Assembly (NCBI RefSeq): GCF_001043005.1
Contig: NZ_JYKZ01000017.1
Span: forward strand, 1-64,000
Direction: 5' to 3'
Length of the DNA: 64,000 nt
From: Pseudomonas psychrophila
Lineage (GTDB): Bacteria > Pseudomonadota > Gammaproteobacteria > Pseudomonadales > Pseudomonadaceae
In this document: piece by piece, positions 16,828-25,289 of the stretch
How the letters are laid out: every line of letters begins with the position of its first letter
Numbering within the stretch: position 1 is the first letter of the stretch
Made by a program: the position numbers and the translations under genes
The notes under the pieces: generated by a model
What the model was told of the DNA's origin: nothing
Database searches by the model: none
What the model saw: the letters and a program-made list of their open reading frames with translations, nothing else

Positions 16828-17088
16828 TTATTGCGCAGGCGGCAGCAGCCTGGCTTCCATTTCGGCCACTTTGGCTTCCAGGCTTTCAAGGCGAGCACGG
16901 GTACGGGCCAGAACCACCATTTGGCTGTCGAACTCTTCGCGACTCACCAGATCCAGCTTGCTGAAACCACTTTGCAGCAAGGCTTTGAACTGGCTTTCGA
17001 TTTCGTTGCGCGGCAGCGCGGTTTCGCCACTGAACAAACGGGAGGCGTGGCCACCAAGGGCGTCGAGAAAATCTTTGGGCGCGAGCAT
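16828..17088 (-). CDS. ubiK: Ubiquinone biosynthesis accessory factor UbiK
   Basis: 86-residue BMFP/YqiC-type protein. The N-terminal half has an amphipathic helix, and the C-terminal half is a coiled coil (SREEFDSQMVVLARTRARLE, then AKVAEMEARL) that trimerises in the family. UbiK helps aerobic ubiquinone assembly with UbiJ. I take ATG 17088 (MLAPKDFLDAL). A long upstream in-frame extension to 17394 is not conserved and has no ribosome binding site. It is divergent from glnK. Confidence 0.88.
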   Translation of the reverse strand: MLAPKDFLDALGGHASRLFSGETALPRNEIESQFKALLQSGFSKLDLVSREEFDSQMVVLARTRARLESLEAKVAEMEARLLPPAQ

Positions 17089-17504
17089 GGATAAAGTCCT
17101 TAAAACGGGTGACGCCGAGTGTATCACGGGGTGTTGGAGCGAATTGCCGAGGGCTTTCTGCACGTTTTTCGCGCACCTTCCCTGCAGGCTGCGCACCATC
17201 ATCGAGCACAAACATCCCGACAAATCAGGCCAAAAGCCATCAACTTCTTCTAAACCGCTGTAATTGTTGATTTTTCCAGACATGGCAAGGTTTCTGCTTA
17301 AGCGTATATGACTCATGCACTGATGCAGTAGCTGTGACGAAGGCAGTGCGGCAGGTGGTTCAGGGAGTGTTTTCGTCACCAGCGATTTACACACGTTGTA
17401 CAGCCTGAAGAAGGCTGACGACGCGTTACAAAGCCAGGCACTGCGCTTAGACTTGAGCCGGGTTTGTTTTCCTGGGGCAAGTCCACCAATTCGGGAGAAG
17501 TTTC
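17089..17504. promoter_or_regulatory. ubiK-glnK divergent intergenic region with sigma-54 promoter
   Basis: 416-bp region with no supported gene. The sequence TGGCAAGGTTTCTGCTT (17283-17299) has GG and GC twelve bases apart as required for a -24/-12 sigma-54 promoter and reads toward glnK. Transcription would start near 17309, leaving a leader of about 195 nt. GCGCACC and GCAC half-sites around 17163-17213 upstream could belong to NtrC sites, but no full palindrome was found. A weaker match, GGCACTGCGCTTAG, lies near 17430. NtrC/sigma-54 control of glnK-amtB is established in Pseudomonas; the exact site is inferred. Confidence 0.5.
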
Positions 17505-17843
17505 ATGAAGCTAGTCACCGCCATTATCAAGCCGTTCAAGTTGGATGACGTGCGCGAGTCGCTGTCTGAGATCGGCGTACAAGGCATTACTGTTACTGAG
17601 GTCAAAGGCTTCGGCCGGCAGAAAGGCCACACCGAGCTGTATCGCGGCGCGGAATACGTGGTCGATTTTCTGCCAAAGGTGAAGATTGATGTCGCCATTG
17701 ACGACAAGGATCTTGATCGGGTTATCGAGGCGATAACCAAGGCTGCCAACACCGGCAAGATTGGTGACGGCAAGATTTTCGTGGTCAATCTGGAACAGGC
17801 TATTCGCATCCGTACCGGCGAAACCGATACCGACGCAATCTAA
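17505..17843 (+). CDS. glnK: Nitrogen regulatory protein P-II, GlnK
   Basis: 112-residue PII signal protein. The T-loop contains the uridylylated tyrosine in GHTELYRGAEY (Tyr51). KPFKLDDVRESL is the N-terminal signature and TGKIGDGKIFV the B-loop/C-terminal signature. It senses 2-oxoglutarate and ATP/ADP and blocks AmtB when nitrogen is ample. It lies 34 bp upstream of amtB, the classic glnK-amtB operon. Confidence 0.97.
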   Translation: MKLVTAIIKPFKLDDVRESLSEIGVQGITVTEVKGFGRQKGHTELYRGAEYVVDFLPKVKIDVAIDDKDLDRVIEAITKAANTGKIGDGKIFVVNLEQAIRIRTGETDTDAI

Positions 17844-17877
17844 GCCGCCAAACCCCAACGCCCCAGGAGAAAACACT

Positions 17878-19215
17878 ATGACTCTGCGTAAAATCGCAGG
17901 GCTCGGAGCCCTGCTGTCTGTCGTAATGCCTGGCCTGGCCATGGCGGCAGACGAAGTGGCTGCTCCAGTCCTCAACTCGGGCGATACCGCCTGGATGCTG
18001 ACTGCTACCGCTTTGGTGCTGTTCATGACCATTCCCGGCCTGGCGCTGTTTTACGGCGGCATGGTGCGCTCCAAAAACATTCTTTCCGTGATGATGCAGT
18101 GCTTCGCCATTACCGGTCTGATCAGCATTCTGTGGGTCATTTATGGCTACAGCATCACGTTCGACACAACGGGCATGGAGCAGGGCGTCACCAATTTCAA
18201 TTCGTTCATTGGCGGGTTCGGGAAAGCCTTCCTGGTGGGTGTCACGCCTGAAAGCCTGACCTCACCTACCGCGCTGTTTCCTGAAGCCGTGTTCATCACC
18301 TTCCAGATGACCTTCGCCATCATCACCCCGGCACTGATCGTCGGTGCCTTTGCCGAGCGTATGAAGTTCTCGGCCATGCTGATTTTCATGGGCGTGTGGT
18401 TCACCCTGGTGTATGCACCGATTGCGCACATGGTATGGAGTGGCGACGGCGGTCTGATGTGGGATTGGGGTGTCCTCGATTTCGCAGGCGGCACCGTGGT
18501 GCACATCAACGCCGGTATCGCAGGTCTTGTAGCGTGCATCGTGCTCGGCAAGCGTAAAGGCTATCCGTCCACCCCAATGGCTCCGCACAACCTCGGTTAC
18601 ACCCTGATGGGCGCCGCCATGCTGTGGATCGGCTGGTTCGGCTTTAACGCCGGCTCCGCAGCGGCCGCCAACGGCACTGCTGGCATGGCAATGCTGGTCA
18701 CTCAGATCGCAACCGCTGCCGCTGCACTGGGCTGGATGTTTGCCGAGTGGATTACCCACGGCAAGCCAAGCGCACTGGGCATCGCCTCCGGCGTGGTAGC
18801 CGGCCTGGTCGCCATCACTCCCGCTGCGGGCACTGTCGGCCCAATGGGCTCGGTCGTGATCGGCCTGGCATCTGGCGTGATCTGTTTCTTCTGTGCAACC
18901 AGCCTCAAACGCAAACTGGGCTACGACGACTCACTGGATGCGTTCGGCGTACACGGCATCGGCGGCATCGTCGGCGCCATCCTCACAGGTGTATTTGCTG
19001 CCCCTGTACTGGGTGGCTTTGGCACCGTGACCGACATCCCGGCTCAAGTCTGGATTCAGTTCAAGGGCGTCGCCTTTACTGTGATCTACACTGCGATTGT
19101 GACGTTCATCATTCTCAAAGTGCTGGATGCAGTGATGGGTCTGCGAGTGACTGAAGAGGAAGAGGCTGTGGGCCTCGATCTGGCTCAGCACAACGAGCGT
19201 GGCTACAACCTGTAA
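17878..19215 (+). CDS. amtB: Ammonium transporter AmtB
   Basis: 445-residue ammonia channel of the inner membrane. It has a signal peptide (to about residue 22, ending GLAMAA) and eleven transmembrane helices. The substrate pathway residues include the phenylalanine/histidine-lined pore, with the twin histidines in VVHINAGIAGL and the FGVHGIGGIVGAI segment. The start is ATG 17878 with CCAGGAG upstream. The in-frame extension back to 17761 overlaps glnK and is spurious. Confidence 0.97.
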   Translation: MTLRKIAGLGALLSVVMPGLAMAADEVAAPVLNSGDTAWMLTATALVLFMTIPGLALFYGGMVRSKNILSVMMQCFAITGLISILWVIYGYSITFDTTGMEQGVTNFNSFIGGFGKAFLVGVTPESLTSPTALFPEAVFITFQMTFAIITPALIVGAFAERMKFSAMLIFMGVWFTLVYAPIAHMVWSGDGGLMWDWGVLDFAGGTVVHINAGIAGLVACIVLGKRKGYPSTPMAPHNLGYTLMGAAMLWIGWFGFNAGSAAAANGTAGMAMLVTQIATAAAALGWMFAEWITHGKPSALGIASGVVAGLVAITPAAGTVGPMGSVVIGLASGVICFFCATSLKRKLGYDDSLDAFGVHGIGGIVGAILTGVFAAPVLGGFGTVTDIPAQVWIQFKGVAFTVIYTAIVTFIILKVLDAVMGLRVTEEEEAVGLDLAQHNERGYNL

Positions 19216-19225
19216 ATATCCCTAT

Positions 19226-19254
19226 AAAAAACCCGGCGTGCCGGGTTTTTTTTT
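19226..19254 (+). terminator. Rho-independent terminator of glnK-amtB
   Basis: Stem AAAACCCGGC/GCCGGGTTTT with a long T-run, 11 bp after the amtB stop. Confidence 0.9.
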
Positions 19255-19424
19255 GCTCATAAAAAGACGATATTCTCGGCAATGGAATGATTTGCCCTAC
19301 AGGTTAAAGGGTTCACCAAGTTCTACGCTTGTGAATGCCACCCGTACTTGCGACACAACTCGACTATTAGCTGCTTTGCTTTTTTATTCAGCACGCTAGA
19401 ATGCGCGCCCAAGGGCAGGAAACA

Positions 19425-19587
19425 ATGCTCGAGTACGACGAAGGCGAGGATGATCTCCCGACGCTTTCAAGGCCCGTGATCCGTGCTGCCGGAGCATCTG
19501 GCACTGGGCGCCTGGCAAGGTGTTTATTCAAGCGCACGCCGTGATGGTAGCGGTGTGCGACAAGCCCTCTTCACCTTACAACGATGA
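19425..19587 (+). pseudogene. remnant of yjbQ (secondary thiamine-phosphate synthase/UPF0047)
   Basis: Two frames together resemble the C-terminal part of YjbQ. Frame A from 19425 reads EYDEGEDDLPT, like the family's EHDDEGADDLPAH. Frame B from 19486 reads LPEHLALGAWQGVY, then RRDGSGVRQALFTLQ, ending at TGA 19587, like the family's GRLALGTWQGIYL and closing segment. The N-terminal two thirds, including the active-site histidine region, are missing, and the two pieces are separated by a frameshift and loss of about 15 codons. In relatives an intact yjbQ stands between amtB and sutA, as I recall. Bases 19255-19424 hold nothing recognisable. Confidence 0.75.
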
Positions 19588-19696
19588 AGAGGCGTGAGCC
19601 GCGGTTTGCCCAAGGCTACTTTTTCACCAGTAGTGGTCGACAGTTGCCACAACTGGTCTATAACTAATCTGCTTTACGTATGTCATGGGGTAGAAC

Positions 19697-20023
19697 ATGA
19701 GCGACGACGATCTGGAAAATGATGACCTCGAAGTAGGCGAAGACGACGATACCGAAGAGGGCCTGGAAACGGCCGCCGAGGACGTTGCAGACGACGATGG
19801 TGGCGAAGATACGCCGGCCCCTGCGGCCAAAGGCAAATCAAAGGCTGCCGTGTCGGTCGATGACCTGCCCAGTGTAGAAGCCAAAAACAAGGAGCGTGAT
19901 GCTCTGGCTCGCGCCATGGAAGAGTTTCTGTCCAAAGGCGGCAAAGTGCAGGAAGTTGAGGCCAATGTGGTGGCCGACCCACCCAAGAAGCCTGACAACA
20001 AGTACGGCAGCCGCCCTATCTAA
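19697..20023 (+). CDS. sutA: RNA polymerase-associated regulator SutA
   Basis: 108-residue, strongly acidic and probably disordered N-terminal half (runs of D and E in residues 1-45), then a helical segment DLPSVEAKNKERDALARAMEEF and a flexible C-terminus ending NKYGSRPI. This matches SutA, which binds RNA polymerase and supports expression of ribosomal and other genes during slow growth in Pseudomonas. The ATG at 19697 is the natural start. A CAGTT-GCCAC-AACTG inverted repeat lies about 50 bp upstream. It is monocistronic, with a terminator. Confidence 0.9.
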   Translation: MSDDDLENDDLEVGEDDDTEEGLETAAEDVADDDGGEDTPAPAAKGKSKAAVSVDDLPSVEAKNKERDALARAMEEFLSKGGKVQEVEANVVADPPKKPDNKYGSRPI

Positions 20024-20044
20024 GGGCAAGCTGTTTGCTTGAAG

Positions 20045-20074
20045 AAAAAACCCGCCGTCGCTGCGGGTTTTTTT
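20045..20074 (+). terminator. Rho-independent terminator after sutA
   Basis: Stem AAACCCGC/GCGGGTTT followed by T7, about 22 bp after the stop. Confidence 0.88.
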
Positions 20075-20105
20075 GTGGGTGACGGAAAGAAGACTGACAT
20101 GACCC

Positions 20106-20192
20106 TGTGGGAGCGGGCTTGCTCGCGATGTTAGCGACGCGGTTTGACAGGCAAACCGCGTTGTCTGCATCGCGAGCAAGCCCGCTCCCACA
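20106..20192. repeat. REP doublet, family 1
   Basis: Inverted arms TGTGGGAGCGGGCTTGCTCG and its complement around a variable centre containing CAAACCGCG. It lies at the 3' end of the HAD gene, only 2 bp from its stop codon. Confidence 0.9.
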
Positions 20193-20193
20193 C

Positions 20194-20880
20194 TTACAAG
20201 TGCTTCAACACCGCCGGCAACTCACTCAAACAGCCAATTTCGGCATCCGGAGCCTTCTCGCCGTCCCAGTGCTTGCCGCCCGGGTTGAACCACACCGCTC
20301 GCAAGCCCGCCTGCTGGGCTCCGGCAATGTCGTCTCCCGGGTGATCGCCCACGTGCACCGCTGCACTCGCCGCCACGCCACCGCGCAACAACGCCTCGTG
20401 AAACAGGCGCGCATCCGGCTTGGCGATGCCGATGTCTTCAGCACACAGCACAAATTTGAAGTGGTGCCCCAAGCCGATTCGCCGTACATCGGCGTTGCCA
20501 TTGGTGACCACGCCCAAGCTGTAATCACGGGCCAGTGCAATAAGGGTCGGTTCAGCCTGGGGGAACACGTCCAATGCGTGACGCGCCTCAATAAAGACTT
20601 CAAACGCATCATCAGCTAACGCCGCGGCGTTCACGTACCCCGCATCGTTCAGCGCATGAAACAGGATCCGCCGACGCAGCGCGCTGATCCGGTGCTTGAG
20701 TTGTGGCTCTTCATTCAACACCCGTTCACGAATCGCCTGGAAATGCCCCACATCAACGACGCCCAATTTTGGTGCGTTATCGCCAAGCCAGTGACGCAAA
20801 ACGGCTTCGGCGCTGACAATCACCGGGGCGGTATCCCACAAGGTGTCGTCCAGGTCGAAGGTAATCAGCTCAATCGTCAT
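20194..20880 (-). CDS. HAD-IA family hydrolase downstream of xerC
   Basis: 228-residue haloacid dehalogenase-type phosphatase. Motif I is DLDDTLWDT (nucleophile and general acid Asp), motif II is VVTNGN, the motif III lysine is in GIAKPD, and motif IV is HVGDHPGDDIAGA. All catalytic residues are present, so it is probably an active small-molecule phosphatase of unknown substrate. The start overlaps the xerC stop by ATGA, indicating translational coupling in the lptM-lysA-dapF-DUF484-xerC run. The same gene follows xerC (sss) in P. aeruginosa. Confidence 0.88.
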   Translation of the reverse strand: MTIELITFDLDDTLWDTAPVIVSAEAVLRHWLGDNAPKLGVVDVGHFQAIRERVLNEEPQLKHRISALRRRILFHALNDAGYVNAAALADDAFEVFIEARHALDVFPQAEPTLIALARDYSLGVVTNGNADVRRIGLGHHFKFVLCAEDIGIAKPDARLFHEALLRGGVAASAAVHVGDHPGDDIAGAQQAGLRAVWFNPGGKHWDGEKAPDAEIGCLSELPAVLKHL

Positions 20881-21773
20881 TCACTGTCCTTACTGCGTTT
20901 GGCCCTTGGGTGGGCGCTGTCGTAGACCGATGCCAAGTGCTGGAAATCCAGATGAGTATAGATTTGCGTGGTTTTGATGTCCGCATGCCCGAGCAACTCT
21001 TGCACGGCACGCAAATCCTGGGAGGACTCCAGCAAGTGGCTGGCAAATGAATGGCGCAGCATATGCGGGTGCAGGTTCTGCCCCAGCTCACGCTCACCGG
21101 CGGCCTTGACCCGCAATTGAATGGCCCGCGGCCCAAGGCGCGTACCACGCTGGCTGACGAATACGGCGCCGTCACCAGGGTTGGCCAACGCGCGCAGCGC
21201 CAGCCACGCCTGTAGCGCCTCACGGGCCTTTTTGCCAACGGGCAGAACCCGGGTCTTGCTGCCCTTGCCGAGCACTTCGACCAGCCCATCGGCCAGGTCC
21301 AGCTGGTCCAGATCAAGCCCGGTCAACTCCGACAAGCGCAGCCCCGACGAATAGAACAATTCCAGAATGGCCTGGTCGCGCAGGGCCAGAAAGTCATCCT
21401 CGACTCCGCCCTCCAGCAATTGCAGGGCACGATCGGTATCCAGGGTTTTAGGCAGTCGGCGCTCGCCCTTGGGCGGAGCCAGTCCGTTTGCCGGGTCGTG
21501 TTCGCACACGCCTTCGCGATTGAGGTAGTGATAAAGCCCGCGCACCGCTGACAGCAGACGCGCAATGCTGCGCGAGGACTGACCTTGCTGATGCAGACGC
21601 GAAACCAGTTGGCGCATGCGCTGGATATCCAGTGCCGTCCAGCTGACGATGGACTCCTTGGCGCAAAACGCCAGCACCTTGTTCAGGTCGCGGCGGTAAG
21701 CCTCAAGCGTATGGGGCGACACCTGGCGCTCACTGCGCAGGTGAATGCAGTAAGCGTCCAGTTGCCGTTCCAT
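20877..21773 (-). CDS. xerC: Tyrosine recombinase XerC
   Basis: 298-residue site-specific recombinase resolving chromosome dimers at dif together with XerD. The N-terminal SAM-like DNA-binding domain (TLEAYRRDLNKVLAF) is followed by the catalytic domain with R in SSGLRLSEL, K in GKGSKTR, HMLRHSFA, GHADIKTTQIYTH and the nucleophile Tyr in that motif. In Pseudomonas this gene is also called sss, and affects root colonisation and phase variation. Its start directly abuts the stop of the upstream DUF484 gene. Confidence 0.95.
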   Translation of the reverse strand: MERQLDAYCIHLRSERQVSPHTLEAYRRDLNKVLAFCAKESIVSWTALDIQRMRQLVSRLHQQGQSSRSIARLLSAVRGLYHYLNREGVCEHDPANGLAPPKGERRLPKTLDTDRALQLLEGGVEDDFLALRDQAILELFYSSGLRLSELTGLDLDQLDLADGLVEVLGKGSKTRVLPVGKKAREALQAWLALRALANPGDGAVFVSQRGTRLGPRAIQLRVKAAGERELGQNLHPHMLRHSFASHLLESSQDLRAVQELLGHADIKTTQIYTHLDFQHLASVYDSAHPRAKRSKDSE

Positions 21774-22490
21774 CTAGCGCACCGAGCGCAAAGCGTTGGT
21801 AAAGCGCGGCAGGACCCGACCCAGCACCTCGGATATATAGCCGAGGAACAGCGTACCCACCGAGCTTTTGTAGTGTTGTGGATCACGACTGGCAATCGCC
21901 AATACACCGTGTAACCCAAGGTGATTGAGTGCCACTACCGCCGTCGAACCGATCTGCTTGCGTTGCTCTTCGCCAAACAGGAAGTCCAGCTCATGCTCGC
22001 GCAGGCTGCCACTGACCGTCTTGCCTTCAGTCAACAAGCCACCCAATGCACGCTGCGCATCTGCGCCGCTGACCCAACGCCCGACCGGCATCGGGTTGTC
22101 ACCGAACAGCACCAGGCTGACGAAAGGCACCTGAAAGTCCTGGCGCAAACTGTCTTCGACGGCAATCACCAGTTCTTCAAGACTGGTGGCGTCCATCAAG
22201 GCGAGGTTGAGGCGACGGGTTTTTTCGAACAAGCGATCGTTGTCGCGGGCCACGTCCATCAACTGCGACAAGCGATGACGCATCTCGATGTTACGACCAC
22301 GCAGCAGCTCCAGTTGACGCTCCACCAGCGAAATGGTGTCACCACGCTGATGCGCAATGCGCATCGACAGGAGCAACTCTTCGCGCTGACCGAAGAAGTC
22401 CGGGTGTTCCTGCAGATACGCCTCCACAGTTGCAGCGGGCGAGTTATCCACAGGTACATCGAGTTCTGAAGGCTGCGTTTTGTCGGTCAT
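21774..22490 (-). CDS. DUF484 family protein
   Basis: 238 residues. An N-terminal helical region (VEAYLQEHPDFFGQREELLLSMRIAHQ, truncated here to the key helix) is followed by a coiled coil around ERQLELLRGRN, and then a GAF-like domain (FVSLVLFGDNPMPVGRW...STAVVALNHLGLHGVLAIAS). DUF484 genes nearly always lie between dapF and xerC, but their function is unknown. It is the central gene of the dapF-DUF484-xerC-HAD run, 13 bp after dapF. Confidence 0.88.
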   Translation of the reverse strand: MTDKTQPSELDVPVDNSPAATVEAYLQEHPDFFGQREELLLSMRIAHQRGDTISLVERQLELLRGRNIEMRHRLSQLMDVARDNDRLFEKTRRLNLALMDATSLEELVIAVEDSLRQDFQVPFVSLVLFGDNPMPVGRWVSGADAQRALGGLLTEGKTVSGSLREHELDFLFGEEQRKQIGSTAVVALNHLGLHGVLAIASRDPQHYKSSVGTLFLGYISEVLGRVLPRFTNALRSVR

Positions 22491-22503
22491 CAGTTACGCT
22501 CGC

Positions 22504-23334
22504 TCATAAACGGACTTGTCCTTCGTAAACACGCATCGCCGGGCCGGTCATGATCACGGAGTGGCCAGGACCTGCCCATTCGATGGACAAACGGCCCCCC
22601 GGCAAATCGAGGATCAGCGGCGAGTCCATCCAACCCAGGCTGATTGCAGCCACAGCGGCGGCACACGCCCCGGTACCGCAGGCCTGGGTTTCCCCGGCGC
22701 CACGTTCCCAAACCCGCAACTGTCCGCGCTGGCGATCAACCACGTGAAGAAAGCCGACATTGACCCGTGCCGGAAAGCGCGGGTGATGTTCAATTTTTGG
22801 TCCCAGCTCATGCACCGGCGCGGCGTTGATATCGTCGACACGCAGCACTGCATGGGGATTGCCCATCGACACGGCTGCCAACTCAACAGTCTGGCCGTCA
22901 ACATCCAGCTCATAGCTCAACGCCTGAGCGTCGGCTACAAAAGGGATCTCGGCTGGAATCAGGCGCGGCGGACCCATATCGACACTGATTTGCCCATCAC
23001 TGCGCACGTTCAGCTCAATGATGCCGCTCTTGGTTTCGACCTTGATCTGACGCTTGGTGGTCAAACGCTTGTCGAGCACAAAGCGCGCAAAGCAGCGCGC
23101 ACCGTTACCGCATTGCTCAACTTCAGAACCGTCTGAGTTGAAGATCCGGTAACGGAAATCCACTTCCGGGTTGCTCGGCGCCTCAACGATCAATAATTGA
23201 TCAAAACCGACGCCCGTATGCCGATCGCCCCATTGCTTGGCATGCTTGGGCAAAATGTGCGCGTGCTGGCTGACCAGGTCGAGAACCATGAAGTCATTGC
23301 CCAGGCCGTGCATTTTGGTAAAACGCAGCAACAT
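22504..23334 (-). CDS. dapF: Diaminopimelate epimerase
   Basis: 276-residue PLP-independent epimerase converting LL- to meso-diaminopimelate for lysine and peptidoglycan synthesis. The two active-site cysteines are in EQCGNGARCFA and ETQACGTGACA. MHGLGNDF opens the protein. The start is ATG 23334 (MLLRFTKMHG), giving the standard length. The 11-residue extension upstream overlaps lysA. It lies 4 bp downstream of lysA, so it is in the same transcript. Confidence 0.97.
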   Translation of the reverse strand: MLLRFTKMHGLGNDFMVLDLVSQHAHILPKHAKQWGDRHTGVGFDQLLIVEAPSNPEVDFRYRIFNSDGSEVEQCGNGARCFARFVLDKRLTTKRQIKVETKSGIIELNVRSDGQISVDMGPPRLIPAEIPFVADAQALSYELDVDGQTVELAAVSMGNPHAVLRVDDINAAPVHELGPKIEHHPRFPARVNVGFLHVVDRQRGQLRVWERGAGETQACGTGACAAAVAAISLGWMDSPLILDLPGGRLSIEWAGPGHSVIMTGPAMRVYEGQVRL

Positions 23335-23338
23335 GGGT

Positions 23339-24586
23339 TCACTCCGCCAGCAGGCTTTCGCCAGCAAACAACTCGGCTACGGTCTCGCGACGACGTACTT
23401 CAAACGCCTGATCACCATCCACCAGAACTTCGGCGGCGCGGCCACGGGTGTTGTAGTTCGAGCTCATGACAAAACCATAAGCACCGGCCGAATGCACAGC
23501 CAGCAGGTCGCCTTCAGCCAGTGCCAGTGAGCGGTCCTTGGCCAGGAAGTCGCCGGTTTCGCAGATCGGACCGACGATGTCGTAAAGACGAGCCTCGGTG
23601 TCACGCGGGCGAACCGCGGTCACGTCCATCCAGGCCTGGTACAGCGCCGGACGAATCAGGTCGTTCATTGCCGCATCGACAATGGCAAAGTCTTTGTGCT
23701 CGGTATGCTTGAGGTACTCGACCTGAGTCAGCAGCACGCCCGCGTTGGCCACGATGAAGCGGCCCGGTTCGAACACCAGCGCCAGGTCACGCCCTTCGAT
23801 GCGCTCACGCACGGCCTTGATGTAATCGCCAGCCAGAGGTGGCTCTTCATCTCGATAACGCACGCCCAGGCCACCACCCAGGTCGATGTGGCGCAGGTAG
23901 ATGCCGCAATCGCTCAAACGATCGATCAGCGCCAACAGGCGATCAAGAGCATCGATAAAGGGCTCGAGGGTGGTCAGTTGCGAGCCGATATGGCAATCGA
24001 CGCCGACCACTTCCAGGTTAGGCAACTGCGCAGCACGGATGTAGACATCTTCGGCGTCAGCGATGGCGATACCGAACTTGTTTTCTTTGAGGCCGGTGGA
24101 GATGTACGGGTGCGTGCCCGCATCAACGTCCGGGTTCACGCGCAGCGAAATCGGTGCACGAACACCCATTTCGGCGGCCACAACCTGCAGGCGCTCCAGC
24201 TCGTCTGTGGACTCGACGTTGAAACAGTGCACGCCGACTTCCAGGGCGCGACGCATGTCATCACGGGTCTTGCCTACACCTGAAAACACGATCTTGTCGG
24301 CCGAGCCGCCAGCGGCCAGTACACGCTCCAGCTCGCCACGGGACACGATGTCAAAACCGGCGCCCAGACGCGCCAGGACATTGAGCACACCCAGGTTGGA
24401 GTTGGCCTTGACTGCGAAACACACCAGGTGTGGCGTGCCGTTCAGGGCATCGGCGTAAGCGTTGTATTGCGCTTCGATGTGCGCCCGGGAATAAACGTAA
24501 GTCGGCGTGCCAAAACGTTCGGCAATGGCCGTCAGCGCAACACCTTCGGCGAACAGCTCGCCGTCCCGGTAATTAAAAGCGTCCAT
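23339..24586 (-). CDS. lysA: Diaminopimelate decarboxylase
   Basis: 415-residue PLP enzyme (alanine racemase-like barrel plus C-terminal beta domain) that decarboxylates meso-DAP to L-lysine. The PLP lysine is in VCFAVKANSN, and the glycine-rich phosphate site is in IDLGGGLGV. The substrate cysteine region is VGPICETGDF, and YGFVMSSNYN lies near the end. It works directly after DapF. lptM-lysA-dapF order is conserved in Pseudomonas. Confidence 0.97.
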   Translation of the reverse strand: MDAFNYRDGELFAEGVALTAIAERFGTPTYVYSRAHIEAQYNAYADALNGTPHLVCFAVKANSNLGVLNVLARLGAGFDIVSRGELERVLAAGGSADKIVFSGVGKTRDDMRRALEVGVHCFNVESTDELERLQVVAAEMGVRAPISLRVNPDVDAGTHPYISTGLKENKFGIAIADAEDVYIRAAQLPNLEVVGVDCHIGSQLTTLEPFIDALDRLLALIDRLSDCGIYLRHIDLGGGLGVRYRDEEPPLAGDYIKAVRERIEGRDLALVFEPGRFIVANAGVLLTQVEYLKHTEHKDFAIVDAAMNDLIRPALYQAWMDVTAVRPRDTEARLYDIVGPICETGDFLAKDRSLALAEGDLLAVHSAGAYGFVMSSNYNTRGRAAEVLVDGDQAFEVRRRETVAELFAGESLLAE

Positions 24587-24595
24587 GGTGTTCCC

Positions 24596-24751
24596 TTATT
24601 GGTGCTTGTGCGATTGCGATTGCGACGACTTCGCTTGGTCTTCAGGGGATTTGCTGTCATCGGGTAGATACAGCGGTCCTTTTTGACCACAGGCAGAAAC
24701 AAGGCAGGCGACCGCGACGAGCGCAGCAATAGAAGAGATCAGGCGCTTCAT
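24596..24751 (-). CDS. lptM: Small lipoprotein LptM/LppL
   Basis: 51-residue lipoprotein with signal MKRLISSIAALVAVACLVSA and lipobox cysteine followed by GQKGPLYLP, the invariant start of the mature LptM (YifL) family. The tail is hydrophilic (KSSQSQSHKHQ). LptM helps LptD/LptE assemble correctly in the outer membrane. It is encoded 9 bp upstream of lysA, in the same position as lppL of P. aeruginosa. Start ATG is at 24751. Confidence 0.92.
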   Translation of the reverse strand: MKRLISSIAALVAVACLVSACGQKGPLYLPDDSKSPEDQAKSSQSQSHKHQ

Positions 24752-24954
24752 GGCGAAATCCTTTGAAAAGCATTAATTGCGCCCGAGTATACCGAGCACC
24801 CACCAGCTTGCCTATGCAACAGAGCGGCCGAGCGTGACGCCCTGTCTGGATGATCAGTGGTGGCGGGCACAAGGCTGTCATGGGGTTTGCAATCGGCCTG
24901 GAGCGCCCGTATCTTGCGAGCTCCGAGCATGACTAGATATTACGAGGTTCCACC

Positions 24955-25287
24955 ATGAGTTTGACTGAAGCCCGTTTTCACGATCTGGTCGATGCCACCC
25001 AGGAAAATCTGGAAGACATCTTCGACGACTGTGATCTGGATGTAGATGTGGAAAATTCCGCGGGAATCCTGACGATCAAGTTCGAGAATGGCAAAGCCCT
25101 GATCTTCAGCCGTCAGGCGCCAGTGCTACAGCTCTGGCTGGCTGCTCCCAGCGGCGGTTTCCACTTCGACTACGATGAAAAGCGCAGCTCGTGGAAGTGC
25201 GATAAAACCGACGAACTGCTCAGCGAAATGGTCCAGCGCCTGACACTGGAACACGCTGGAGCCGAGCTGGAATTTGAAGAGATCTGA
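24955..25287 (+). CDS. cyaY: Frataxin-like iron donor CyaY
   Basis: 110-residue bacterial frataxin. The acidic first helix (ENLEDIFDDCDLDVDVE) is the iron-binding ridge, and the beta sheet includes GILTIKFENGKALIFSRQ and QLWLAAPSGGFHFDY. It regulates iron-sulfur cluster assembly on IscS/IscU. It is divergent from lptM across about 200 bp, and 2 bp separate its stop from the following gene. Confidence 0.95.
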   Translation: MSLTEARFHDLVDATQENLEDIFDDCDLDVDVENSAGILTIKFENGKALIFSRQAPVLQLWLAAPSGGFHFDYDEKRSSWKCDKTDELLSEMVQRLTLEHAGAELEFEEI

Positions 25288-25289
25288 CA

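Noticed and set aside
17089..17394. N-terminal extension of ubiK to 17394
   Set aside because: UbiK is about 86 residues; the extra 102 residues are unconserved and overlap the sigma-54 promoter region.
17425..17445. Second sigma-54-like sequence near glnK
   Set aside because: GG is followed at the -12 position by AG instead of GC, so it is weaker than the site at 17283.
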